A stretch of DNA of 64,000 nucleotides from Isoetes taiwanensis (Eukaryota; Streptophyta; Lycopodiopsida; Isoetales; Isoetaceae), in the NCBI GenBank assembly GCA_021234155.1, contig JAJEKV010000325.1, positions 248,001-312,000 of the forward strand, in the 5' to 3' direction. Each line of letters starts with the position of its first letter. Position 1 is the first letter of the stretch. Position numbers and translations under genes: made by a program. The notes under the pieces were generated by a model. It ran no database searches. It saw only the letters and a list, made by a program, of their open reading frames with translations, and was not told the origin of the DNA. Of this stretch, positions 44,347 through 56,152 are shown piece after piece.

Positions 44347-44811
44347 GTGATGTATGCATGCAACGCACGTAATGCATAGATGCTCGTCTTGCCCCAGAAT
44401 CCCGATCGGCTACTCGAATCGATTGCATAACAGTACTTTTTTGGTAAAATTAAATATACACACAAATATCCCTTTCTTGTGTAAATCCTCATCGTGTGAT
44501 CTTGTATCATACATGTTGTTTATACGTGAGGATTTCATATGTGCATATGTGAGTCAACATTAGATTAAGTGGCCTTTGGAAAAAAGAAAAAAGAAAAAAA
44601 GAAGTCAATAGAGATGGGAAGGTAATTGTAAATGTCAAAAGCTAAGTTAAAGGTAGTTCAATATTGAGGAGATGGTCTGATAACCATTTATATGGAATGG
44701 TATTAACAAACTATTACTAGTTTAATGAACTACTATAGTATGCAAAAGCTATCTCACAACACAACGAGATTTAATAAACCACTATAGCATCACAATCAAC
44801 ATTAATAACCA

Positions 44812-44840
44812 CTAGTAATGGTGCCCGGCGTTGCCGGGCT
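44812..44840 (-). mobile_element. Helitron-like 3' terminus
   Basis: Read on the minus strand: a GC hairpin GCCCGGCAACGCCGGGC (44839-44823), seven bases, then CTAG (44815-44812) followed by T. Helitrons end in a short hairpin just before CTRR and insert between A and T, which fits. The 5' TC end, expected at higher coordinates, was not found, so only the terminus is annotated. Confidence 0.45.
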
Positions 44841-45923
44841 TAATAAGTATTTCACATTTTAATGGAAAAAGAAAAGGTCACATAATTAATAAGATTTTAA
44901 AAACTTATCATATAGGTGTGAAAGTTGAAACAGATTTGATATACCTTTGTAGTATCTAGTTCGCCTGATTACAATTAATTTGGGCCATTGAGATTCGAGA
45001 CAATGAGGGCTTGGGGCAAAATACCTTTGGAAGAATGGTTTTAGACCTGCATCTATCAAGTGTCCTCTATTACCCATACACTATAGATGAAAGATCGTCT
45101 TAGCTATTATTGAGAAAAGGAGAAAGATAAGAGGCTAGATAAGTGAACCAATCTTAGAGATTGATATACCAAGGAATCTTGGTTTGAAGTGCAATTATAT
45201 GAATTGACTTTCTCATTGTCTATAGCAAAGATGGCACATTATATTGTGGGTATGATAGCTATGTTATGACATACACAAACATGCAAATACAACTCTCATG
45301 TGATGTTGCTATGATCAATCTCTATAATTAAACTCATAGTCGCTTTATTATGTAATCCTATGTTTGGTTGCACGTTTCATAACTAAGGTAATCTTTCATA
45401 GAATGCAGAGAATTTCACAACACTAAAAGTTTGTTTTTGGATATTTGTCTAATCCTATATTTGTTTATAAACAACCATTCTACATATTTCATAACTAAGG
45501 TAGTCTTTCATAGAATTGGAGGAATTTCTCATAATAGAAATGCTAAATGTGTCTCGATTAAATACACGTTTACAATATTGTAATGCTTGTATCCAACTGG
45601 TCTAGTCCTTCCATACTAAGACCTAGGTTTTAAATTCCACAATTGACAGAAACATTTTGTGACTTAAGGAGGCATCCATATACACCAGCTTGAGAGTTAC
45701 AAAAGGCAACGCTCTTTATAATCTTAATTTCATGGGTTCGTTGTTTTGTAGTACATTTGATGGCAGCAAAAACAAAACATGCAAAAAACTAACAAATGAA
45801 ACACCTAAAAGAAAGACAAATGGAATCGTTAAACTGTAGAATTATGTAAGTGTAGAGTTAACACAACCAAGCAAATTCCTTTCCATGATCTAGAACGTAA
45901 AATTTGTCAACAGAATAGCTTAC
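44841..45923. other. AT-rich non-coding with a local duplication
   Basis: No gene seen. A duplication with a 112-base offset is visible: TTTCATAACTAAGGTAATC at 45375 and TTTCATAACTAAGGTAGTC at 45487, each preceded by TAATCCTAT.TTTG. Some of this stretch may be the body of the Helitron-like element that ends at 44812. Confidence 0.5.
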
Positions 45924-46086
45924 GCAAACATTTAGTAGGACTATGGCCAGGAGGAATTGAGGAACAATAAAAGAAGATGCCACAGCTAATATGTTTGCCA
46001 TGAAGTTCAGCAGAAAGTAAGGCAAACTCCTTAGAAACTTGTTGAAGCCCCTGATAGGATTATCGAGCTTATATGCCTGCTTGCAG
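45924..46086 (-). CDS. Possible exon of an unidentified membrane protein
   Basis: On the minus strand an acceptor-like ATATTTTGCAG precedes 46086 and a good donor C|GTAAGC follows 45924. The 163 bases between are open and encode a basic start (CKQAYKLDNPIRGFNKFL) and two hydrophobic stretches (LPYFLLNFMANILAVASSF and VPQFLLAIVLLNV). No neighbouring exon in a matching phase was found, so this is a weak candidate. Confidence 0.22.
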
Positions 46087-49000
46087 CTGCAAAATATTCA
46101 AGCTAAGGTCCATTAGTTTTTGAGACGAAATGAAAAACCCATGAGGTGAGGTAAATTATAAAAGTAGTGAAAAGTCCCTACAGAAAAGTATCCATGAAAG
46201 AAGAACAAAATGTCACAAATTACGTAGACCCAGTGATGCGAGATGCATTACATGCTGGTCTGACATTTTCATAGCTCCAAAGCTTGGTTGACTTCATGGC
46301 TTCCTCTTCTGGCCATTGAAATTTTCATATTCCAAGTAATTATGCCTGGCTGTGACTTTTGTTCACAGCATGTGCTTTATTGAGTTATCCCTGTTGAACA
46401 TAGGCTGCGATCATGATAACCAAGAAAACTACATTCTTAATAGGCAATCCATGGAATAGTTTACATGCCTAGTAGAGATGATAACAGGTCTAGAGATTGT
46501 AGGCCTATTAAGCCTTAAAGCCATAGGCAGCCAAGAGTTGTTTCTGCACATGGGCTGACATGGCAAGCGAAAATAATATGCATCTCATGATGTAACACAA
46601 CAAAAGCCCTGGTCTTGGGTTATTGTTGAGCCAAAATAGGAAAATTACAGGAGAGGGCAACGACTTACAAACATAATGAGGTGCATGTTGATCTACTTTA
46701 ACCTTGAGTTGTTTAGATTTCCTGAGATCCCCCTTGTGCCGGAACCATCAAAACAGACTATGCATGTTTCAGATGTTGACAGTAAGAAACGGACGAAGGC
46801 TTTGCACTGGACAAAAGCCTGGTACCTATAAAGGAAGAACAAACGTTTGTAACGGAAAGATTATTACAAATATATCAAGACTGCATGTTTCAAATGTCGA
46901 CAGTAAGAATTGGATGAAGGTTTTGCACTGGACAAAAGCTTGGTACCTATAAAGAAAGAACAAATGTTTGTAATGAGGAAGATTGTCAGGAATGTATCAA
47001 GGGTGGTTCATCATCAAAAAGACAAACTTACAAAGAAGAACATGTACCTCTGCCACTGTGAGAAGGAGTAGCTATTCCTGTTAAAATCATGCATAAGAAA
47101 TATATATGTGCGCTGTGTGAGACCTCCATCAGAATCATATTGGAAATGCTAATGCAAGAGACATACTCCTCGTCTTCCACGATTTATATGATCTAGTTCA
47201 ATCCAACACTTATACCAACTCTAATCTGTAAAGCATATCAATAAAACAATAATCATTAAACACATTTTTACAGCTACCATTGGCTCCAGACATGGCATCC
47301 CTGAACATATTAAGCATAAACCCTACAAATACTGTGAAAGATGATGCTTACAACATGCAGTCCATGTTAATGCTGCTTCAGTATTCTGCCTCAAGCAAAG
47401 ACTCTAGTACAAAGTTAATGTCGCTTAGGTATTGTGCCTCAAGTGGTTTTCCTGTGCATAATCAGATCATATGGGTTGTTTGAAACTGCTACATGTTTAT
47501 CTAGATCACGAATAAGATGATTTAAATTACATTCAAATTGGCCTTCCTAGCTCAACTGAAATTGGCATTAACTTTAATAGAATAAAAGACCCATCTACAG
47601 TCTTATTTATGGCAGCATACATCTCAAACTTGGGCACTTCTATTCTCTAGAGGGGTTGTTATTATGATACCTCAAATATGAGAATATGTAATGTTGAACC
47701 ACCTTGAGATGATGAGGCATCACCTCACCATGTCATTCAAGTTGGCACATTCAAGATGTTTTTATCCATGCTTGAGCAGAATATAAATCTCACCCTGTCA
47801 TTCGAGTTTTCACATTTAGAATGTTTTAATTCATGCTTGAGTAGACAATAAATCTTATACCTTGCATTAATGGACATATAAGATCAAATATATGGAGCTC
47901 TTCTTGGAATCGTTGTTGAAAAAATGCCAGCATAAAGTGTGGAACAATCCAATTATAATTGGCCTGGCATACCTCAGCAGAAGAGATATGCTACCAAATA
48001 TGATTGGATTGGCATACCTCAGCGGAAGAGATATGCTGTTGAATAATTTGCAAACTGCTATCTATCAGATGCCATTTTTGTCAACTTCAAGTGCAAGAGT
48101 GCTATATTCCAACATTCTCACAGCGTAAAAACCAGGGAAAAAATTAAGCATGCTATATATTTTTCAATAAAAAATGGTTTGGCTATTTTTCAAAAATTTA
48201 CAGTACTTTATAATAATATACATTTGGATAAAGTTATTGTTACCATTACATTTATATGTACTTGGACTTAACGAAACTTTTGAATTAAGTACTATAAATT
48301 TTTATTTGGCTATTTTTTCTAATAGAAAAAGAAAAAAATGTAAATTCTGTAGCTTTAGATATATGTACTACAATTACAAATAATAATCAACAATCAAGAA
48401 ATATACAATAATATTAAAAAACTTTTAACAAAAGCTCACAATATAGTTTATAATATCCATGATCTGAACAACATTCGATGCAATGACACCTTCTAGATAT
48501 GGTGATCAAATTGCACTTACCTCTAACTCTTGAGGGAAGGTGTTATGCATCCAACTCGGGCATCTAGAGAGATATTGGCTATCTCTTACAATTCCTTTTT
48601 GAAGATGTTTGAAAAATTACTATCATTGATGATGGTAGGTGGGGATGTGTTAAATGGTAAAATAGGAATACTTTTTTTTTTGGCTATTAATGATTTAATA
48701 TATAATTATTTTAATATAAATAGAGGCTAATCTCTTTTTCTTTAAGGAAAAGGGGGAAAATAGTTTGGCTAATCCTAAAAAAATAATGGAGTACTTGTTT
48801 TAGCTATGGCTATTTTTTATTTTTTTAAAAGAAATCTTCCTTCATAAAATTCGCCGCAAAAATTGTCTAGACCCCACCAAATTCGCCACTAATTACCCAA
48901 GCTCCAATTAATTGCACAAAGTTTGTTGACGATTCAAAATACATGAGGTATGTATGAACTAAGAACACCCAACATTTACTTCAATGCAAATCAACCTCTA

Positions 49001-51804
49001 ATCGCCATATTGATATATAGATGGCACCTATTGGGCATAATACGGTTTCCTATGCTGCAACTCATCCCTGATTCCCCTCAAGCACATGGAAACGGGTATT
49101 GATGAGAAAAAAGAATCTGCTAATTGCATTGAGTGATTAAAGTTTCAAAAGGCCAAAGTGTTCATTAGGCTCAGTGAAAACTGTAAAAGAACAATAGTCT
49201 CTGAAAACTATAAAAGAAGCGCAGTCTCAGCAGTTTGGAGGGTTATTAGATTCTCAAAAATGCAATGCTCCTTTGGCTCAGTGACAACCAAAAGAAGATA
49301 TGTTTCAGCAGTTTGCAAAAGGATTATTAGCTAGATCATAAATAGTGCATTCTCTTGTTCAGTTATGTTTAGCACAGATGGCAATAATAAGCAAAGAGTT
49401 ACAGAATAAAAAATACGACAACATTAAACACAACAAAGATAACTACTATGAAAATGACACATGCAATGCATCTAAAATAAAATCACAATGAACCAGCATA
49501 CGCTAAAATGATGCTTGCTTGATCTTGTGGAATGACCATAAACATTGCACCATTACAGATCAAAAATAGAGATTTACCTTGTGCAGACAATGCTTTGTTA
49601 CTGGCTTGATCAATTGCGCAATACTTCCTTTGTCACTCATAACAGCATGGTATATACTGGTCACATGGAAATCTATTAAAATTTCGAAGTTAAAACATTA
49701 GAAATCATAGTATTCAGTTTGGCATCATTTAGAGAGAGCTTGGCACCTTATAGTGTTCCAGAGCAAGCAATCCATATATTGAATTTTACAATACCTGTAG
49801 TTTCCCATCCCCGTCAAGCAAAGATTCAGCCATGAGCTTCTTGAAAGAAAAAAAGAGGGCTAAGAAACTTACTGCAGAAAAATATGCCACAATGTTCATG
49901 AATCCAAGGCTCATTCTGGCATCACCTTAACTTGCTTGATCAATCCATCCCTAAGCAGACTTGGACACCTAGGTCAAGCAAAGAAAACAAAATCGTATTT
50001 TCACCTGGCCGGAAGTGATCATACTTGCTCCAAGGTATCTTAGAATGTTTGTAGAAGATCTTGATCGGCAATGGCAAAGCGAAGGTGGAAGCCTAGAGTC
50101 CACCATATCTGATGTCGAAAATTGGAAGACCATATCTTCTCTAATCTCGAATATTATTTTCCACAGAGGATGAAGCCCAACCTAAAGAAATCATGGAGAG
50201 TGAATTTTTTCAATTTTTGGATAGCCGGAGTTTTTTCCCGGCGTCTAAAACTCCTTAAAACCTTAGGAAATCTGGTAAAAAAAAATCCAAAAAAAATTTC
50301 CACCAAACCTGAAAATCCCAAATTAACAAGATTGATATCATAAACCATAACCAGTTTAGACAAATCACTATAGCATGTAGTTTTCTTCTATCAATTTAAT
50401 TCATGCATAAAAAACCACATATACTATGGTTTCTTGATGATATGCTATTGGTTAAATATAGTAATTCATTTTTGGGTTCCTTGTGATGCATGATAGTTGC
50501 TCAGGGGAGAGCTTTGGGGCATCTGTGTCTTGGTTGAGGGCTCGTGGTTGGGTGGTGAGATAGTGTGCCACGTCAAGAGTCCATTTTACAGAGGGCAATA
50601 AACAGGTGGCCAGAAAAATGGCATGTGGACGGATAAGAATGGCATCCATAGTTACAGTCTATGTAAATGGCATACATAGTTATAGTTTAAATATGGCACC
50701 TACAGTCTCAGCCGCTGCCGCCTTTATTTCCAAGGTATGTTTATTGCATGCAAATGCTTGATCTTCTGTTGGTAATATTCAATCTGCGGTGAACTTTGAT
50801 GAGGGAATGCAATTCCCAAACTGTATTTTTTGGTTTCTCATATTACAATATTGAAAGAAGAAGATGACGAGATGGATCAGATTAATTTATTATTGCTTGG
50901 ATATATCACGGGAGAGAGAATGGGAATTTCTGCTATCTAAGGCTTGAAGGATGGCGGAACGATTTAGAACTGGTTTCAGAAAATGAATTTACATTGTGGG
51001 ACACATATGAGGTGTGGGAATGGGATGAAGGAGCATGAGAAAAGTTGCATAATAATGTAGTTAAAGTTTGTATTTGCACACAATTTTGTGTTGGGCGAGG
51101 TCGGAAATAGGATGCCAAGGGTTTGTAAATAACATTGATTAAATGGAAATGCAGGCTCAGTCACCTGAGCACCTCAAGTTGCAGTTGGAAGCACAATCAC
51201 GAGCATAATCACCTCAACAAGCCAAGCCATTCAATCAAGAGTCACCTCTCCAACAACCGCAGAATGAAGTGATTGAACGAATTGACAAATCTAAAACAGG
51301 TTAAGAGTTTGAAGCTTGCACAAGAGATTTCGAACTCTCAAGCAACTATTATCCTTGTAAACCTCATAGGAGTTCAACATAAGAGTTTGAATCTCCGAAG
51401 GCTATTATAAGACCCAATCAGTTGAAAAGTGGCCGCCTTCAATCTGAAGCGCCTCTTGAGCCTCAAAACGAAAACCAAATATTCTTATCTCCAGATTCAA
51501 AAGCAACGTCCTGGGCACATTCGACGGCCAAGATTTCATCTCCCTCCTTGATTTGATGGTATTGAGATGTGATGCATGCACCCATGCAATCCCCATGAGG
51601 TGTATGCATCCTGCCCCTCTATTTTCTCGAATCAACAGCTGGGATCAATCCCTACATGCATGCTCTTGCATGGTAAGTGTGTTTATATGCATATAACGAT
51701 AATGATATATTGGTTTGGGCAAAATGTCATTTCAAATTATTGTTTACTAAATTTAATTATTAATCAAACACCTTGCGAACTCTAGTGGTAGAATTCCCTG
51801 AGTA
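46087..51804. other. AT-rich non-coding, several short duplications
   Basis: No convincing gene. Local direct duplications are 46761-47000 (122-base period, with TTTGCACTGGACAAAAGC), 47731-47857 (65-base period, TGTCATTCRAGTT) and 47966-48036 (45-base period, GGCATACCTCAGC). Isolated splice-site-like pairs occur on the minus strand (for example 49578-49672), but their phases do not join. This could be intron or intergenic DNA. Confidence 0.5.
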
Positions 51805-51920
51805 GAAGAGGAGGTTAACCCTCCTCTCGAGCAGATGATGGGAAATAATCCTCGAGGCCACAGGCCGAGAGGGTTGTTTCCAATGACCTGCAAGAGGGGA
51901 GGGTTGACCTCCCTTAAACC
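51805..51920. repeat. Fold-back element, copy 1
   Basis: Nested inverted arms: GAGGAGGTTAACCCTCCTC, then GGAAATAATCCTCGAGGCC with GGCCGAGAGGGTTGTTTCC, then AGGGGAGGGTTGACCTCCC. The layout matches 60860-60955, so this looks like a dispersed MITE-like family. Confidence 0.6.
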
Positions 51921-52969
51921 ACAGATCGAGCAATTTATCTACTGTGGATTGATGCAACAGGTCTCCTCTGGCAAAGGACCTGTATTCTTGAGGCCATCAC
52001 TAGTTTCCAACTCCGATGAGTTTGCTTCTTGCTCTGGAGACTCCATTCCAAAGACACTAAATAGAATTTTCCACGCATTCTTTCAGATTCCACAAACTTA
52101 CACATTCAAACCACCATTTGGATTGAGCCCCGCTTAGAAAGCTAAACTGCATCATCAATCTAAAAAATAACGGCCCGGTAGAAGTTTAGCCGCCATAAGT
52201 GGGAAAAGAATCGTGAGCATGGCCCAACAAATAGTCCGTTAGGCCTTAAGCATGGCCGACCTTGGAGGAGACGAAGGTAAAAGGCGCTTGCTTTTGCCTA
52301 AAAATGAAAAAAATAGAGCTCAAAATTATGAGCATCACGCATCGGCGCGGAGAAAAAGATATAAGCATAGCCGAGACATTTTACCACAGTGCGAGTTGAT
52401 GCATAGATACCTTTATGAACAGAAAAACTATAGCTCAGCTATTGCCAGAGCTTCATCTCCACTCCTGCAGTTAATCCATGTATTTTGCAAGACGAGCAGA
52501 GCAACCCGAGCAGAACAGAGCAAGCTGAGCAGAGGATCCATGCATTTTGCAAGCCGGGCAGAGAAACAGAGCAACGACGCCAGAACAGAGCAAAAAGGGG
52601 GGAAAACGATGGAGGAGGTAACTTGGAAGCACCGCGTGGCAAGCAAACAACCATTAGATTAGAATACTAGAATATTTGGAAGATTATTGTGATAACCTCT
52701 AGAGATTATCGTGATAATCTTCAGCTATCCCAAGTTCCATAATATAACATATGTTTGATCTAATGGATGGGAATGGTCCGATCATGATAAATTGCAAGAC
52801 CTGTGGTTTAAGGAGAAGCATTCACCTCCATAGAGGATTGAAGAATTTGTTGTGCTACCATGATTATGTCCATGAAACAGTGTGTCTGGGAACTAAATAT
52901 TCTTAGGGAGTTGAGGCCTTTAAAATTGTTGGTGTCAATGGCTAAATATGATGACAAGAGAGACTTAAG
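51921..52969. other. Non-coding between fold-backs
   Basis: Frames of 100 codons (51835-52137, plus) and 136 codons (52252-52662, plus) exist, but the second is built on short GAGCAGA repeats and neither has a recognisable domain. I treat both as chance frames. Confidence 0.4.
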
Positions 52970-53063
52970 AAGGGGATAAACACCCCTGAGAGCCCATTAC
53001 CTCAGATAAATGGGCGAGCCCATTTATCCGAGGTAATGGGCGAGCAGGGGTGTTTATCCCCTT
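52970..53063. repeat. 46-bp-arm palindrome
   Basis: AAGGGGATAAACACCCCTG and CCCATTACCTCAGATAAATG on the left are mirrored by ATTTATCCGAGGTAATGGG and AGGGGTGTTTATCCCCTT on the right, with its centre at 53016-53017. Only a few positions mismatch. It is a fold-back MITE or a fresh inverted duplication. Confidence 0.95.
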
Positions 53064-53430
53064 TAACCGAGAGGTCCGAGGCAATTTTGCCCCTGGTTCA
53101 AGCCATTAGGAGAACAGTCGAAAATCCAAGAGGCCCTTGTTGGGACCGGTCGAGATCGAATCCAACAGCAAAGCAGCGAAAAGCCCATCACAAATCCGGC
53201 CCATCATTAGCGCATCATCCGGATGATCAATAGAGCGACTGTTTACCAGCAAAGACTGTTCTTGAGCAAGCAGACACGCTTATCATGATAAGCGGGGCGA
53301 AAGCCACTGCTGTTTATCATGATAAACGTAAAGGCACTTGTTTATCAAAACCGTGATCAGCAAATTATGGCTAATAATCGTTCTACATCTAACGGCTGGG
53401 ATCTAAAATTGTCGAGGACCTGCCGGTTAA

Positions 53431-53507
53431 GAATGTAATATCACAAAGAATGGCTAAACCACCTTTAAGACGATTCTGAATTCCTCGTCAGATAAGTGCA
53501 ATCTTCC
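53431..53507 (-). pseudogene. SAUR gene fragment
   Basis: On the minus strand, LSDEEF in one frame followed by KGGLAILCDITFL in the next corresponds to LSEHEFEF...EGGLVIPCDVTLF of the intact SAUR gene 1.2 kb away. One frameshift separates the two pieces. Only the C-terminal third is recognisable; upstream DNA shows no further SAUR sequence. It probably arose from a tandem SAUR duplication that decayed. Confidence 0.65.
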
Positions 53508-54631
53508 TTTTTAAATTTACAAAAATTTCAGTGCACAATACAATAGGAAATAGAAACCCTAATATATTGTCGGTCATTATGAGCTTCTCAGTCCAGGTCT
53601 AAAGGAAACCCTAATAACATAAGGGAAATCCTAACATATTGCATCTCTTAAAAGACTTCGCGATTATCAGCTCCTCCGTCCAGGTATGGTGTTCTAGATT
53701 TTAACTGTTTTCTGGCCTTTCGATATCTGGAGATGGTGCAAGGCTATCCACTTTCTGCTCAAGGGAACACTTTCAGTCTTGCATTACAATGACGCTTAAA
53801 CCTTTGTCTGAGGCTATTATTTGCATCAGGTTTGAGTTTTTTTTCCTGTTTCCTTGTTTTCTGCCATATGACGATCAATTACTGCAACAATGTGAATGTA
53901 TATGATTCTCAGGTTACGGATTTTGATGTCTTTATAAGTTGGATTCTCTCTGTGAAATGATGAGAACTATGCACGAATGATCTATTCCTTTGATTACCAA
54001 CTTAAGTCTCTGATGACTATGAGCTATGTTAAGTTGTTTTCTTGAATGATGATGAAAGAGCTTGATTTTAACACTTGGAATGAGTTTTTCAGTGATCCCG
54101 ATGCGTTCTTTCTGACTTCTTTAAAGTACCTGAATTGTTCACTTCTGATGATCAGACAATACTATCGTTCTATTGAAGCAACATTGATTGCTATGTAGAA
54201 ACAAATTGGATACCTACTGGAAACTTCTATTGTAGATATGGGTTTCTATTTTCTATTAGTAATTTAAGGAAGTGCATATACTTTGTTTGACATTTCGATC
54301 TGCAGCACATTGACTGGACCTGTTCATTACTGTTATGTGAATCTTATACACTGGTCTTCATGCAAATATGCGATAGTGTTGCTTTATCTATTCCATGGCA
54401 TTCTTTTTTTCTGGTAACTTTTGCAGATTCCACCACAACAATTGGTTACTTTCCGAAATGGGGCTCTGCAATATAGATATACTTCAAGCAGAGCAAAATC
54501 CTCTCTTATATACCATAGCATAGCAGGAGGCATAGCATAGCAGGAGTTACAAGCTTCATTTACAATTCCCATCAAATGCCACTTTGAGGCCTCTGGTTGC
54601 ATATCAAAATTGTTGGTCTCAATGCATGAAT
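53508..54631. other. Spacer and SAUR 3' flank, non-coding
   Basis: No gene is visible between the SAUR fragment and the intact SAUR gene. The sequence is AT-rich and contains the 3' UTR of the minus-strand SAUR gene at its right end. Confidence 0.55.
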
Positions 54632-54931
54632 TTACAATGCCTTGAACCGGATAGATGACAAGACAGTCTCAAACAATGTAACATCACAAGGAATGACCAA
54701 TCCACCCTCAAGGCAAAATTCAAATTCGTGCTCAGATAGTTTCAAGAGTGCCAAGAATAAGGGGTGTCGAAAATATGCAACAGGGACTAAGAATCTCAAA
54801 CGTTTTTCTCCCACGTACACACCTACAAACCCTTTACTCACAAAATCCTCCTCCGTTTGCTGCTCTACCTGCATGTATTTTTGATCAGACTTGTTGGAGT
54901 TCAAAAGGCGTTTCAGACTGCGGAGCCTCAT
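54632..54931 (-). CDS. SAUR family protein (small auxin-up RNA)
   Basis: An intronless 99-codon frame from ATG at 54931 to a stop at 54632. The SAUR domain covers residues 33-95: GFVGVYVGEKRLRFLVPV, then YFRHPLFLALLKLSEHEFEF, then GGLVIPCDVTLFETVL, matching the conserved G-x-VYVG, RF-x-VP, HPLF, E-EF and IPCD elements. SAUR proteins are small land-plant proteins induced rapidly by auxin; many bind and inhibit PP2C.D phosphatases at the plasma membrane and so promote proton-pump activity and cell expansion. Length and lack of introns are typical. A TATA box lies about 100 bases upstream of the ATG. The first about 30 residues are basic and polar with no signal peptide. The frame is intact and shows no sign of decay. 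Confidence 0.93.
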   Translation of the reverse strand: MRLRSLKRLLNSNKSDQKYMQVEQQTEEDFVSKGFVGVYVGEKRLRFLVPVAYFRHPLFLALLKLSEHEFEFCLEGGLVIPCDVTLFETVLSSIRFKAL

Positions 54932-55027
54932 CTTCTTGTTTTTAATCTGCTACACAAGATATTAGATGGAGAGATTTAATTTTATTTCAGAAGCGAGGCG
55001 GATGTCGGAATTAAGAAAATGAAGACC

Positions 55028-55036
55028 TTATATATA
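55028..55036 (-). promoter_or_regulatory. TATA box of the SAUR gene
   Basis: On the minus strand TATATATAA lies 97-105 bases upstream of the SAUR start codon, a normal distance for a plant core promoter with a short 5' UTR. A TGTCTC word (minus strand, 55674-55669), the classic auxin-response element core, lies about 740 bases upstream; one copy at that distance is weak evidence. Confidence 0.55.
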
Positions 55037-55999
55037 GTCTCAGCCACTCTGCAGATTTAATATCCTGATGTTGAATTTTTCAGCTCTGTTCTAGCTAGAT
55101 TTTGTTGACTTCCAATCACCTTTTGGTTTCGGCAGATGGGTCCCCCTAGACTTAGTAAAACTAAGTGCAACTTTTGACCAGGACTTCCGTTTCCACGAAG
55201 CCCGCTTATGAGCTTCAATGGCCTCGTGCTAAATTATTAAAGTGCCAGTTGCTGCTATAAAAAGACGGTGGCTTTCTAAGCCTGTGTTTTTCTCCAATTT
55301 CAAGCGCCTCGTGGGCCCTAAATCTGGCACCTTATATGTCCAGATTCAAAAGCACCAGAACAATCTAAAAATCTGAACAAGAGAGCAAGATCAGCGATTA
55401 TCGTCCCTTTGTCACGTAAACTGAAAAGACAGTTTTATCCTTAACCAGATGCCCTTGCAAGTTATTTGAATCCTACCATTATTGTACATATTTGTTGGTC
55501 TCTTGAGGTTTCAATTTATAAAGGCTTCTTTTCCATCCTGCGTTGCCGGCTTCAAATCAGTGTTTGACACGTGGACACTAAAAGTAAAACTATTTACTGA
55601 CGCGGCAATGTAGTAAGAAATTATATACTGTTGCCATAAATGCTTCGCGTGTCTGCACCAGACACTACGAGACAACTTTTGGATAATTATTGTAACCACC
55701 CAAACTCTTCCTTTCCGGGCTTTATTGTCACGTAGTGATCCTGGGAAAAAAGAAAAAAAAACGTGTTTTTTATGCATGGTTAATAGTACAAGAAATTTAT
55801 CGCGGCGGCCAAGGCCGCCGCGAACATTTCTTTCGTTCCTAACCTGTTCAATTGGATCCACTATAATGTCTAACGGTCATAAATTTCTAGCTGGGCAAGC
55901 AATGTTTGGACCACATTCAAGTAATGTTTGACATTTTGATCCTATGCTAGAAGGCTAAGAGCTATATTGAAATACGTTGGAAATAACTTGGTTCCTTGG
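55037..55999. other. SAUR upstream region, non-coding
   Basis: No gene seen. It contains one copy (55408-55472) of a dispersed repeat and a GC hairpin CGCGGCGGCC-AA-GGCCGCCGCG at 55801-55822 whose stem extends into flanking AAGAAAT/ATTTCTT, probably a small MITE remnant. Confidence 0.55.
55408..55472. repeat. Dispersed repeat, short copy
   Basis: TTTGTCACGTAAACTGAAAA...CCTTGCAAGTTATTTGAATC is shared with 62572-62637; its second half is also shared with the copy at 59626. Confidence 0.85.
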
Positions 56000-56152
56000 C
56001 CGCAAACTTTTCTCTTGATTCCTTGGTTGCGAACATTTCTCTTTTCCAATCCGCAAACTTTTCTCTTGATTCCTTGGTTGCGAACATTTCTCTTTTCCAA
56101 TCCGCAAACTTTTCTCTTGATTAATTGGTTGCGAACATTTCTCTTTTCCAAC
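56000..56152. repeat. 51-bp tandem repeat, three copies
   Basis: Units at 56000-56050, 56051-56101 and 56102-56152, each starting CCGCAAACTTTTCTCTTGAT. They are nearly identical; the third has TTAATTGG for TTCCTTGG. The period is divisible by three and open on the minus strand, giving a 17-residue repeat (RNVRNQGIKRKVCGLEK) in a 69-codon frame. Confidence 0.95.

Noticed and set aside
49578-49672. Minus-strand exon with acceptor and AAG|GTAAAT donor (HAVMSDKGSIAQLIKPV)
   Set aside because: The nearest upstream candidate exon (ending in CTACAG|GTATTG near 49797) cannot be joined in any open phase, so I do not call a gene.
51835-52137. 100-codon plus-strand frame
   Set aside because: Its first third is fold-back DNA; the rest has no recognisable similarity.
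52252-52662. 136-codon plus-strand frame starting MADLGGDEGKRRLLL
   Set aside because: It lies in GAGCAGA-type repeated DNA, overlaps frames on the other strand and has no domain.
54632-54945. Plus-strand frames of 80 and 65 codons over the SAUR gene
   Set aside because: Antisense shadows of the SAUR coding frame.
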